Positions 1 to 6,441 of a stretch of 12,854 bases of DNA are shown one piece after another; positions within the stretch are counted from its first letter, which is position 1; each line of letters begins with the position of its first letter. A program made the translations under genes and the position numbers. A model generated the notes under the pieces. That model was not told the origin of the DNA, searched no databases, and worked only from the letters and a program-made list of their open reading frames with translations. Source of the stretch: Frankia sp. (GTDB lineage: Bacteria > Actinomycetota > Actinomycetes > Frankiales > Frankiaceae); NCBI GenBank assembly GCA_019689615.1, contig JADGHD010000078.1:1-12854 (forward strand). The letters are read 5' to 3'.

Positions 1-70
1 CGGGCCGGCAGCTGACGGGCCGGCGGGCGACGGCGCGGCGGACAGCAGGCCGGGCACGTCCGCGCCGACG

Positions 71-1006
71 GTGCGGGAGCTCGGCGAGTTCGGCCTCATC
101 GCCGAGATCACGGCGGGGCTGCCCGGCCACGGGCGGGTGCTGGTCGGCCCGGGCGACGACGCCGCCGTGGTCACCACGACCGACGACCGGTTCGTCATCA
201 CCACCGACGCGCTGGTCGAGAACCGGCACTTCCGGCTCGACTGGTCGTCCGCCTACGACGTGGGCCGCAAGAGCGCCGCGCAGAACCTCGCCGACGTCGC
301 TGCCATGGGGGCGCGCCCGTCCGCGCTGGTCATGGCGCTCGCGGCGCCCGCGTCGCTGCCGGTGGCCTGGGCACGCGGCCTCGCCGACGGCCTGCGCGAC
401 GAGGCGGCGGTGGCCGGCGCCGCGGTCGTCGGCGGTGACATCACCGGCGCCGACCAGATCGTCATCGCGGTGACGGCGACCGGCTACCTCGACGGTCGGG
501 CGCCGGTGCTGCGCTCGGGCGCCCGCCCGGGCGACCGGGTGGTGCTCGCCGGCCGGCTGGGCTGGTCCGAGGCCGGGCTGCGGCTGCTGCTCGCCGGCCG
601 CCGCGAGCCGGCCGAGGTGGTCGCCGCCCACCTGCGCCCGGCGCCCCCGTACCCGCTCGGCGTCGAGCTCGCCACGGCCGGCGCGACGGCGATGTGCGAC
701 ACGAGCGACGGCCTGCTGGCGGACCTCGGCCACATCGCCGAGGCCTCCGGCGTGCTGATCGACGTCGCCAGCGCCGCCATCCCGCTGGCCGGCCCGGTCC
801 GCGAGGCCGCCCGGCTGCTCGGCGCCGACCCCCTCACCTGGCTGCTCGCCGGCGGCGAGGACCACGCCCTGGTCGCGACCCTCCCGCCGGGCGCCCCGAC
901 GCCGCCCGGCTGCCACCAGATCGGCACGGTCACCGGCGGCGCGCCCGGTGTCCTGGTCGACGGCAGGCCGTACACCGGCCCCCGCGGCTTCGACCACTAC
1001 CGCTGA
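71..1006 (+). CDS. thiL: Thiamine-monophosphate kinase ThiL (start may be upstream)
   Basis: ThiL phosphorylates thiamine monophosphate with ATP to give thiamine diphosphate, the last cytosolic step of thiamine cofactor synthesis. From the GTG at 71 the protein has 311 residues, close to the usual family length. The N-terminal ELGEFGLIAEI is followed by the Mg/ATP-binding GPGDDAAVV at residues 26-34 and TTDALVENRHF at about 44-54. The block NLADVAAMGARP, a GGDITGA motif and a CDTSDGLLADLGHIAEASG segment follow, all typical of the AIRS/ThiL fold. The reading frame stays open back to the first bases of the window with no stop, so the native start could lie upstream; the GTG at 71 sits immediately before the conserved region. 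Downstream, on the same strand, lies a decayed isomerase that has nothing to do with thiamine. Confidence 0.93.
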   Translation: MRELGEFGLIAEITAGLPGHGRVLVGPGDDAAVVTTTDDRFVITTDALVENRHFRLDWSSAYDVGRKSAAQNLADVAAMGARPSALVMALAAPASLPVAWARGLADGLRDEAAVAGAAVVGGDITGADQIVIAVTATGYLDGRAPVLRSGARPGDRVVLAGRLGWSEAGLRLLLAGRREPAEVVAAHLRPAPPYPLGVELATAGATAMCDTSDGLLADLGHIAEASGVLIDVASAAIPLAGPVREAARLLGADPLTWLLAGGEDHALVATLPPGAPTPPGCHQIGTVTGGAPGVLVDGRPYTGPRGFDHYR

Positions 1007-1110
1007 CGACGGCATTGCCGCCGGCGCACCCGCGGCGCGCCGGCCGGCGCGGCAGCACCACCCAGGCTGTACCGGACTGCTTCCCGATGGACCGGCGCCC
1101 GGCAGGCCGC

Positions 1111-1541
1111 GGCGGATCTCGGCAGGAAGTGCCGCCGGTCTCTGCCGAGCAGAGCTCGTCGGCCGGTTCGGTTCGGGCCGGCCTGCGGTCGGTGCCTACG
1201 TCCTGCAGAACTGCCCCGCCACGTCGACCGCGCTGTCGAACGACTACCGGTTCGAGGAGACCGTCGCCCGCGAGCTGGTGGCCCTCGGTCGGCCGGGTGA
1301 CGTGCTCGTCCTGGTGTCCGGCTCCGGCCAGAGCAGGAACCTGGTGCTGGCCGCGGAGCGGGCGACCGCCCACCGGATGGCGGCGGTCTGCCTGGTCGGC
1401 AACCGGGGCTCCGCGCTCGCCCAGGCCTGCGACCTGGCTATCCATGTGCCGTCACCGTCACTCCCGGTCATCCAGCAGGTCCATCTGGTGGTCATCCACA
1501 CGGTCTGCCTGATCGTCGAGGACCTGCTTGGGGACGGCTGA
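1111..1541 (+). pseudogene. gmhA: Remnant of SIS-domain sedoheptulose-7-phosphate isomerase (gmhA-like)
   Basis: GmhA makes D-glycero-D-manno-heptose 7-phosphate, the first step towards ADP-heptose. This frame carries a recognisable C-terminal two thirds of a GmhA-like SIS protein: a degenerate GSAAG segment, AELVGRF, LSNDYRFEETVARELVALGRPGDVL, a phosphate loop SGSGQSRN, and the end IQQVHLVVIHTVCLIVEDLLG with the expected His residues. The amino-terminal helices and the clean glycine-rich GNGGSAADAQHF region are missing or altered; GSAAGLCRAELVGRF is about two residues shorter there than the family pattern I know. Between the thiL stop and this block the frame has no ATG, GTG or TTG, so it could only be opened from inside thiL. 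I read it as a 5'-truncated pseudogene. A start missed because of a sequencing error is the alternative. Its stop overlaps the TTG start of the next gene. Confidence 0.72.
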
Positions 1542-2403
1542 CTTGGCCCGTGCGGGGGAGGGCGGAGGCATTCCGGACACCGCGAGCGGCCGGGCGCTGG
1601 CGGCGTTCCCGCGGCTGGTGGCCTTCGACCTCGACGAGACCCTCGCGCCCCTCAAGGAGCCGGCGCCGGTCGCGACGACCTCGCGGCTGGCCTGGCTGTT
1701 GACGCTCGTCGACGTCTGCGTCCTGTCCGGCGCGGCGTTCGAGCAGTTCGAGTGGCAGCTGCTGCGGCCTCTGGCGGCGCAGGAGGGCCTGCTCGGCCGG
1801 CTGCACCTCATGCCGACCTGCGGCACCCGCTACTACCGGCGCCGCGACGGCGAGTGGAGCCTGGTCCACGCCGACGAGCTCACCGAGCCGGAGCGCGCCC
1901 GCGTCCGCGCGGTGCTGGCGACGTCGGCCCGGGAGCTCGGCCTGTGGGAGCCGGTGTCGTACGGCGAGCGGATCGAGGACCGGGGAACGCAGGTGACCTT
2001 CTCGGCGCTTGGCCAACAGGCGCCGTACGCCAGCAAGAAGGCCTGGGACCCGGACGGCAGGCGGCGCGCCGCGCTGGTGGAGCGGGTCCGGGCGGCGCTG
2101 CCAGGCTTCGAGGTCCGCGCCAACGGCTACACGTCCGTCGATGTCACCCGCGCCGGCGCCGACAAGGGCCAGGCCATCCGCCGGCTGATCTCGCTGCTGG
2201 GCCTCACCAGGGACGAGGTGCTGTTCATCGGTGACCGGCTCGACCCGGCGGGGATCGACTACCCGGTCTACCTCGCCGGCGTCACCTGCCTGCCCGTGAC
2301 CAGTTGGGAGCAGACCGTCGCGGTGATGGACGGCCTGCTCGACTGGCATCGCGACCCGGCCTGCTGCCCACTGGCGGCGCGCTTCGTCCGCCTCGCCGTC
2401 TAG
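1528..2403 (+). CDS. HAD-IIB hydrolase, eukaryotic phosphomannomutase type
   Basis: This is a haloacid dehalogenase-fold phosphatase or phosphosugar mutase that resembles eukaryotic-type phosphomannomutases more than bacterial PgcA/ManB enzymes. Motif I is FDLDETLAPLK, with nucleophile and acid Asp34 and Asp36. The C-terminal metal motif is IGDRLDPAGIDYPV at about 234-247, close to the GD-x5-GxDYE pattern of PMMs. A middle cap domain contains a CGTRYYRRRDGEW segment, and K-G-Q-A-I-R about 25 residues before the metal motif fits the HAD Lys region. The start is uncertain: TTG 1528 has GAGGA 5 bases upstream, and TTG 1543 has GGGGA 8 bases upstream; the choice changes only five residues. The gene follows the gmhA-like remnant with a 14-base overlap, which suggests an old operon for sugar-phosphate metabolism. 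Substrate is not proven. Confidence 0.8.
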   Translation: MGTADLARAGEGGGIPDTASGRALAAFPRLVAFDLDETLAPLKEPAPVATTSRLAWLLTLVDVCVLSGAAFEQFEWQLLRPLAAQEGLLGRLHLMPTCGTRYYRRRDGEWSLVHADELTEPERARVRAVLATSARELGLWEPVSYGERIEDRGTQVTFSALGQQAPYASKKAWDPDGRRRAALVERVRAALPGFEVRANGYTSVDVTRAGADKGQAIRRLISLLGLTRDEVLFIGDRLDPAGIDYPVYLAGVTCLPVTSWEQTVAVMDGLLDWHRDPACCPLAARFVRLAV

Positions 2404-2404
2404 C

Positions 2405-2419
2405 CCGGCGGACCGCCGG
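2405..2419. terminator. Short GC palindrome between convergent genes
   Basis: The bases CCGGCGG-A-CCGCCGG form a perfect 7-base inverted repeat two bases after the stop of the HAD gene and just before the convergent stop of the thiolase-like gene. There is no T-run on either side. A bidirectional transcription end is an inference from the position; GC-rich palindromes of this size also arise by chance in such DNA. Confidence 0.3.
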
Positions 2420-2435
2420 TGGCGCGGGGCGTTGG

Positions 2436-3647
2436 TCAGAACGGGGTGTTGGTGTAGGCGACAGCGCCGCCGTAGTGCGGGGAGGAGTGGCAGGCCACGG
2501 CCGTGGTGGGGGTGCCGCGCTGGCGGTCGCCGGCCCGGCCGGACAGCTGCAGGTAGCACTCCACCATCTGCGGGACGCCGTGCATCCGGCCGTTGCCCAG
2601 CGCACCGCCGCTGGTGAGGGCGGGCAGGGCGTCCGGGCGGCCGCTGTCGATCCCGCCGGCGGCGACGAACCGGTGCGCCTCGCCGGGCTGGCAGTAGCCG
2701 AGGGCCTCCAGCCACAGGTATACGAACGGGGAGAAGCCGTCGTAGACCTGCGGCAGGTCGACCTCGGCCGGGCCGGCCAGGCCGCTGCGCTCCCAGAGCC
2801 GCCGGACGAGCAGCCCGCCCGCCTCCTGCAGGTCGTCGAGCGGCCAGTGCGCCTGCACCCGCCGCCGGGGTGGCAGGCCGCCCGCGTAGCCGGCGACGTA
2901 GACCGGCCTGTGCGGCAGGTCGGCCGCCCGCTCGGCCGAGGTGAGCACGAAGGTCGCGACGCCGTCGACCGGGATGTCGCAGTCGTAGCGGCAGATCGGG
3001 TCGCAGATGAACGGCGCGGCCAGGTACTCCTCGGCCGACAGCGGCCTGCCGTACCAGTACGACCACGGGATCCGCGAGCCGTTGCGGCGCGCCTCGACCA
3101 GCACCTGGGCCAGCGACTCCCGGGTGGCGCCGTAGCGCTGGGCGTACTCCTGGTAGGTCAGCGCGATCATCTGGAGCGGGCCGAAGAAGCCCTGCGGGGC
3201 GGTCCACTGCAGCGGGCCGGGGGCCGTTCGCATCGGGTTGTCGTGGTAGCGGCCGCCGCGCGGGTTGTGCAGTGCCCGGTGCATCAGCACGTGGTCGGCG
3301 GCGCCGCTGGCGACCGCGTTGACCGCCAGCGCGACCGCGCCGGTCAGTGCGCCGACCCCGTCGAAGTTCGCGGTGTAGCGGGCGTCCGCGCCGCCCAGGT
3401 GCGCGGCCATCCACTGGGCGGAGACGATGCTGGTGCCGTCCTCCACCGCGTGCGCGCCCGAGGTGGGGAACAGCGCCGCGGTGACGAACCCGTCGATGTC
3501 GGCGGTGCGCAGCCCGGCGTCCTCGACCGCCCGCCGGCCGGTCTCGACGGCCAGCGCACCCAGCGACCGCGGCGCGTGCCGTTGGACCTGGCTGTGGGCG
3601 AAGCCGACGATCGCGACCTGGTTGCTCGACCGCATCCGCCCACTCAT
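2436..3647 (-). CDS. Thiolase-like / lipid-transfer protein lacking the catalytic Cys
   Basis: A thiolase-fold protein of 403 residues, related to the nonspecific lipid-transfer/SCP2-thiolase and Ltp groups of actinobacteria. The N-terminus VAIVGFAHSQVQRHAPRSLGALAVE and ADIDGFVTAA are typical. Where degradative thiolases carry the nucleophile in an S-x-C-A-S-G segment, this protein reads ANFDGVGALTGAVALAVNAVASGAADHVLM (about residues 93-122) with no Cys. A YDGFSPF motif (Tyr302-Asp303) matches the YD-F segment of Ltp-type aldolases, and ALGNGRMHG and a C-terminal HSSPHYGG follow. In steroid side-chain degradation, Ltp2-type thiolase-like proteins pair with a DUF35 protein to form a retro-aldolase. 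The gene overlaps a DUF35 gene by ATGA at 3644-3647, which argues for a stable heteromer. Whether it is an aldolase, a thiolase or a scaffold cannot be decided from sequence. An internal ATG at codon 5 (3635) is a possible alternative start. Confidence 0.87.
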   Translation of the reverse strand: MSGRMRSSNQVAIVGFAHSQVQRHAPRSLGALAVETGRRAVEDAGLRTADIDGFVTAALFPTSGAHAVEDGTSIVSAQWMAAHLGGADARYTANFDGVGALTGAVALAVNAVASGAADHVLMHRALHNPRGGRYHDNPMRTAPGPLQWTAPQGFFGPLQMIALTYQEYAQRYGATRESLAQVLVEARRNGSRIPWSYWYGRPLSAEEYLAAPFICDPICRYDCDIPVDGVATFVLTSAERAADLPHRPVYVAGYAGGLPPRRRVQAHWPLDDLQEAGGLLVRRLWERSGLAGPAEVDLPQVYDGFSPFVYLWLEALGYCQPGEAHRFVAAGGIDSGRPDALPALTSGGALGNGRMHGVPQMVECYLQLSGRAGDRQRGTPTTAVACHSSPHYGGAVAYTNTPF

Positions 3648-4135
3648 GCCGCCACCGCCAATCGGAACGCGGGGACCGCGACGTCCGCCGCGACGTCCTC
3701 GAACGCGACCGTCACCGGGTCGCCCAGGCGCGGGCCGGCGCCCGGGCCGTCGAGCAGGCGGCCGATCAGCCGCAGCTCGGGCTGCTCCGCCAGCTCCACG
3801 TCGACGAGCACGAACGGCACCTCGAAGCCGGGCAGGAACGACTGGTGCACCACCGTCCACGACCGCACCACCCCGCGGCCGCTCACCGGCTCGAAGGTGA
3901 AGCCGGGGTCGGTGGACCCGCAGTGCGGGCAGGTCAGGTCGGGCGGGTGGGTGAACATCCGGCAGCGGGCGCAGCGGGCGATCACCAGCTCGTGCCGGGC
4001 CGCCGCCGCCCAGTACGGCGCGGACGTCTCGTCGGGCACCGGTACCGGCCGGGGCCGTGGGCTGCCCGGTTCCGTCCCGGCCGCTTCCCCGGCCCGCCCG
4101 GCCGTGCGGGCCTCGGTCGTGTCGCTGGTCGTCAT
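3644..4135 (-). CDS. DUF35 zinc-ribbon/OB-fold protein, partner of thiolase-like protein
   Basis: A 163-residue DUF35 protein. It has a rubredoxin-like zinc ribbon with Cys55-x2-Cys58 and Cys69-x2-Cys72, then an OB-fold (GRGVVRSWTVVHQSFLPGFEVPFVLVDVELAEQPELRLIGRL). DUF35 proteins bind acyl-CoA and form complexes with thiolase-fold enzymes; the ChsH2 C-terminal domain with Ltp2 is the best-known case. The first 35 or so residues are rich in Pro, Ala and Gly and are probably a disordered tail. The PYWAAAARHELVIARC segment just before the ribbon is the usual N-terminal helix of the family. ATG at 4135 overlaps the CoA-transferase stop, and the stop overlaps the thiolase-like start, both as ATGA. 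Translational coupling within one mRNA is therefore likely. Confidence 0.9.
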   Translation of the reverse strand: MTTSDTTEARTAGRAGEAAGTEPGSPRPRPVPVPDETSAPYWAAAARHELVIARCARCRMFTHPPDLTCPHCGSTDPGFTFEPVSGRGVVRSWTVVHQSFLPGFEVPFVLVDVELAEQPELRLIGRLLDGPGAGPRLGDPVTVAFEDVAADVAVPAFRLAVAA

Positions 4136-5376
4136 GGGATGACTCCGGCCTCCTTCAGCTCGGCGATCTCCTCCCAGCCGTGGCCGAGCTCCAGCAGGAC
4201 CTGCTCGGTGTGCTCGCCGTGCTCGGGGGCGCGGCGCAGCACCGGCGGCCGCTCGTCGATCTGGACCGGGCCGGTGGGAAGGGCGTAGGTGGGCCCGCCG
4301 TCGGTGCCGGCGACCTCGCCGAGGTAGTCGTTGGCGAGGACCTGCGGGTCGGTGAGCAGCTCCTCGACGGCCTGTACCGGGGCCCAGGGCGCGTCGATCC
4401 GCGACAGCAGCTCCTTCCACTCCGCGAACGTGCGGGTGGCGAACTCGGCGGTCAGCTCGGCGACGCAGGCGTCCCGGTTCGCGGCGCGCGCGGCGAGGTC
4501 GGTGAAGCGGGGGTCCCCGGCCAGGTCCGGCCGGCCGATCAGGTCGCACAACGGCCGCCAGTAGCGGTCGGCCTCCAGGAAGACGAGCTGGATGTGCCGG
4601 CCGTCCTTGGTCCGGTACACCCCGGCCAGCGGGTTGGGCCCGCCGCCCGGGCCGGGCGGGGCCGAGCGCGGCTGGCCGCCGGCGAGCGCCGCGAGCACGT
4701 CGGACGCCACCGTCCACATCGCCGTGGCCAGCAGCGACACGTCCACGACCGAGCCGGTGCCGGTGCGCTCGCGGCGCAGCAGCGCGGCGGCGATCCCGAA
4801 CGCCAGCGCCATCGCCCCGTTGCGGTCCCCCATGGCGCCGCGCTGGTTGACCGGGTACTCCAGGCCGGCGGGGGTCAGCACGTGGGCGAGCCCGCCGCGC
4901 GCCCAGAACGCGGTCCCGTCGTAGCCGGGGCTGTCGGCCTGCGGCCCGCGGACGCCGAAGCCGTGGCCACGGGCGTAGACCAGCCGGGGGAAGCGGGCCC
5001 GCAGGGTGTCCGCGTCGAGCCCGAGGCGCGCCAGGGCGCCCGGGCGGAAGTTGGTGATGAAGACGTCGGCGGTCGCGAGCAGCTCGTCCAGCAGCGCGCG
5101 CCCGCGCTCCTGGCGCAGGTCGAGGGCGATGGACCGCTTGCCGCGGTTGGCCATCGCCACCGACAGGTTCACCCCGCCGCTGTCGGTCCCGATGCCCTGG
5201 GTGGCGAGCGACCGGTAGGGGTCGCCCTCCGGCCGCTCGACCCGCACCACGTCGGCGCCCCAGTCGGCCAGCAGCGCCCCGGCCACCGGGGCGAACACCC
5301 ACTGCGCCAGCTCCACCACCCGGACGCCGTCGAACGCCTCCGCCATGCCGGCCGCTGCCGGCGCGCCGCCGTCCAC
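4132..5376 (-). CDS. Family III CoA-transferase (CaiB/BaiF/formyl-CoA transferase type)
   Basis: This enzyme moves CoA between carboxylic acids through an acyl-aspartyl intermediate, activating or recycling an acyl-CoA in the cytosol. The 414-residue length is normal. Visible family blocks are GVRVVELAQWVFAPVAGALLADWGADVVRVE near the N-terminus, NRGKRSIALDL at 77-87, DVFITNFRPGALARLGL, GYDGTAFWARGG, and AMGDRNGAMALAFGIAAALL, with the probable catalytic Asp184. The GTG start at 5376 is chosen because AGGAGG lies 6-11 bases upstream; the ATG at 5346 has no such site. It is the first gene of a three-gene operon with DUF35 and thiolase-like genes, so the module most likely activates and then shortens or cleaves an acyl-CoA. 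The substrate is unknown. Confidence 0.93.
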   Translation of the reverse strand: MDGGAPAAAGMAEAFDGVRVVELAQWVFAPVAGALLADWGADVVRVERPEGDPYRSLATQGIGTDSGGVNLSVAMANRGKRSIALDLRQERGRALLDELLATADVFITNFRPGALARLGLDADTLRARFPRLVYARGHGFGVRGPQADSPGYDGTAFWARGGLAHVLTPAGLEYPVNQRGAMGDRNGAMALAFGIAAALLRRERTGTGSVVDVSLLATAMWTVASDVLAALAGGQPRSAPPGPGGGPNPLAGVYRTKDGRHIQLVFLEADRYWRPLCDLIGRPDLAGDPRFTDLAARAANRDACVAELTAEFATRTFAEWKELLSRIDAPWAPVQAVEELLTDPQVLANDYLGEVAGTDGGPTYALPTGPVQIDERPPVLRRAPEHGEHTEQVLLELGHGWEEIAELKEAGVIP

Positions 5377-5381
5377 TCGGG

Positions 5382-5387
5382 CCTCCT
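5382..5387 (-). promoter_or_regulatory. Strong Shine-Dalgarno site of CoA-transferase
   Basis: On the minus strand AGGAGG stands five bases before the GTG at 5376. It decides the GTG over the internal ATG ten codons later. Confidence 0.75.
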
Positions 5388-5398
5388 CTCAGCCGCGT

Positions 5399-5414
5399 TT
5401 AGTCATTTGTCTAA
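5399..5414. promoter_or_regulatory. Palindromic operator candidate upstream of CoA-transferase operon
   Basis: The 16-base TTAGTCATTTGTCTAA reads TTAGACAAATGACTAA on the other strand; 12 of 16 positions are symmetric, with TTAG and CTAA as perfect ends. It is conspicuously AT-rich in very GC-rich DNA and lies 23 bases upstream of the GTG start. This is where a TetR- or similar-type repressor of an acyl-CoA operon would bind, or where the -10 region would sit. No regulator gene is seen in the window. Confidence 0.45.
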
Positions 5415-5554
5415 TCCTCGCGTCCGGCCGGCGCGACTGATTGACCCGCCCCCGGCTCCGCCGCTGGGCCGCTGGCGGGCGCCGGATCCCGGCAGCGGGC
5501 GCGACCGGGCCGGCGGCATTGGCGTGTGGCCCAGCTCCTCCCGCCCGCCGGGCC

Positions 5555-5578
5555 GGTTTGCCCACCGGGGGCGGGGCA
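5555..5578 (+). promoter_or_regulatory. Possible SigB/SigF-like promoter for the hemerythrin gene
   Basis: GGTTT at 5555-5559 and GGGCA at 5574-5578 are separated by 14 bases, resembling the GGTTT / GGGTA general-stress promoter form of actinobacteria. It lies 74 bases before the hemerythrin ATG. The -10 match is imperfect and the region is G-rich, so chance is a real alternative. I see nothing else convincing in the 238 bases between 5415 and 5652. Confidence 0.25.
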
Positions 5579-5652
5579 CGTTCCCCAGAGCCAGGACGGA
5601 CCGCGCGGCCGGCCGCGGCTGGCCGCTGCCGAGAACAGGCGGAGGTAGCGAC

Positions 5653-6237
5653 ATGACCGTTCAGGCGGCGGAACGCGAGCGGCAGGAGGCCGCCCAGCTG
5701 CCCGAAGGCGACGCCGTGCGCACGCTGCTGGAGCAGCACGCCCGGATCAGGGAGCTGTTCCAGCACGTCAGCGAGGCCGAGGGGGAGCACCGCCAACAGG
5801 CGTTCGACGAGCTGCGGGCGCTGCTCGCGGTGCACGAGACCGCCGAGGAGATGGTGCTGCGGCCGGTAACCAGGAAGGTCGCTGGCGCGGACCTCGCCGA
5901 CGCGCGCAACCAGGAGGAGGACAAGGCCACCCGGCTGCTCGCCGAGCTGGAGAAGACCGACGTCTCCTCGGCGGACTTCGACACCCGGCTGCGCCAGCTG
6001 GAGCAGGAGGTCGGCCAGCACGCGGAGCGGGAGGAACAGGAGGAGTTCCCGGCCGTGCGCGCCGGCTGCGACGAGGAGAAGCTGCGCAGGCTCGGCGACA
6101 GCCTGCGCGCGGTCGAGCACTTCGCCCCGACCCACCCACACCCGGGCACGGCGGGCTCGCCCCTGCGGCAGTGGGCGGTCGGCCCGTTCGCCTCGATCGT
6201 CGACCGGGTCCGCGACGCCGTGCGCGGGCGCGGCTAG
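5653..6237 (+). CDS. Hemerythrin HHE cation-binding domain protein
   Basis: A 194-residue cytosolic helical-bundle protein of the hemerythrin/HHE family. These bind a di-iron (or similar) centre and act in oxygen, nitric oxide or redox sensing or iron handling. Likely ligands are His29 (EQHARIRELF), His61-Glu62 with Glu65 (VHETAEEMVLRPV), and His123 with Glu127 (GQHAEREEQEEFP). The middle is an acidic, strongly helical linker rich in Glu and Leu. The C-terminal 45 residues (after EHFAPTHPHP) are an extra tail ending in a basic amphipathic stretch, FASIVDRVRDAVRGRG, that might touch a membrane. GGAGG seven bases before ATG 5653 fixes the start. It is divergent from the CoA-transferase operon and not obviously related to it. 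Confidence 0.92.
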   Translation: MTVQAAERERQEAAQLPEGDAVRTLLEQHARIRELFQHVSEAEGEHRQQAFDELRALLAVHETAEEMVLRPVTRKVAGADLADARNQEEDKATRLLAELEKTDVSSADFDTRLRQLEQEVGQHAEREEQEEFPAVRAGCDEEKLRRLGDSLRAVEHFAPTHPHPGTAGSPLRQWAVGPFASIVDRVRDAVRGRG

Positions 6238-6335
6238 CGCGGGGGTTCCGGTACAGGCAAGCACAGGGGAGGAGATGACGGCTGGCCCACCGGCCGGGGC
6301 TCCCGCCTGGCCGGACGTGGCCAGCCGGACGGCAT

Positions 6336-6441
6336 GACGACGAGCCCGATCAGGTACGGAAGTTCCTCGGCGGCATGAACTACCCCGCCGAGCGCAGGAA
6401 GATTCTGTCGCAAGAAGATCCTGGCGGTGGCACGCGAGCAA
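6336..6441 (+). pseudogene. DUF2795-like remnant broken by a 16-base insertion
   Basis: The frame from 6336 reads DDEPDQVRKFLGGMNYPAERRKIL, which looks like the start of a DUF2795 protein (the family opens with a pattern like V-x-K-F-L-x-G-x-D-Y-P-A). It then shifts. Removing 16 bases between two near-identical copies of GAAGATtCTG (6398 and 6414) restores AERRKILAVAREQ, a natural-looking continuation of that helix. No good start codon or ribosome site precedes it in frame, since TGA lies at 6276-6278. The rest of the roughly 60-residue domain is not clear and would run antisense into the glycosyltransferase end. I regard it as a small decayed gene; the homology rests on about 30 residues recognised by eye. 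Confidence 0.4.
6398..6423. repeat. Imperfect direct repeat, 10 bases at 16-base offset
   Basis: GAAGATTCTG (6398-6407) and GAAGATCCTG (6414-6423) differ at one base and lie 16 bases apart. The spacing is not a multiple of three, so the duplication shifts the frame of the DUF2795-like remnant. Confidence 0.6.

Noticed and set aside
1492..3414. A 640-codon open frame on the minus strand
   Set aside because: It runs antisense across the HAD gene and through the thiolase-like gene in another frame. Composition is Arg/Ala/Pro-rich with no family motif, a normal artefact of high GC.
2304..4142. A 612-codon open frame on the plus strand
   Set aside because: Antisense to the thiolase-like and DUF35 genes, whose motifs and ATGA overlaps are clear.
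4057..5652. Long upstream extension of the hemerythrin frame
   Set aside because: Antisense to the CoA-transferase gene. ATG 5653 with GGAGG fits the family start.
6275..6377. Chain of tiny ATGA-linked ORFs after a GGGGAGGAG site
   Set aside because: The peptides (20 and 14 residues) show no pattern and the ribosome site abuts the ATG. The DUF2795-like frame explains the region better.
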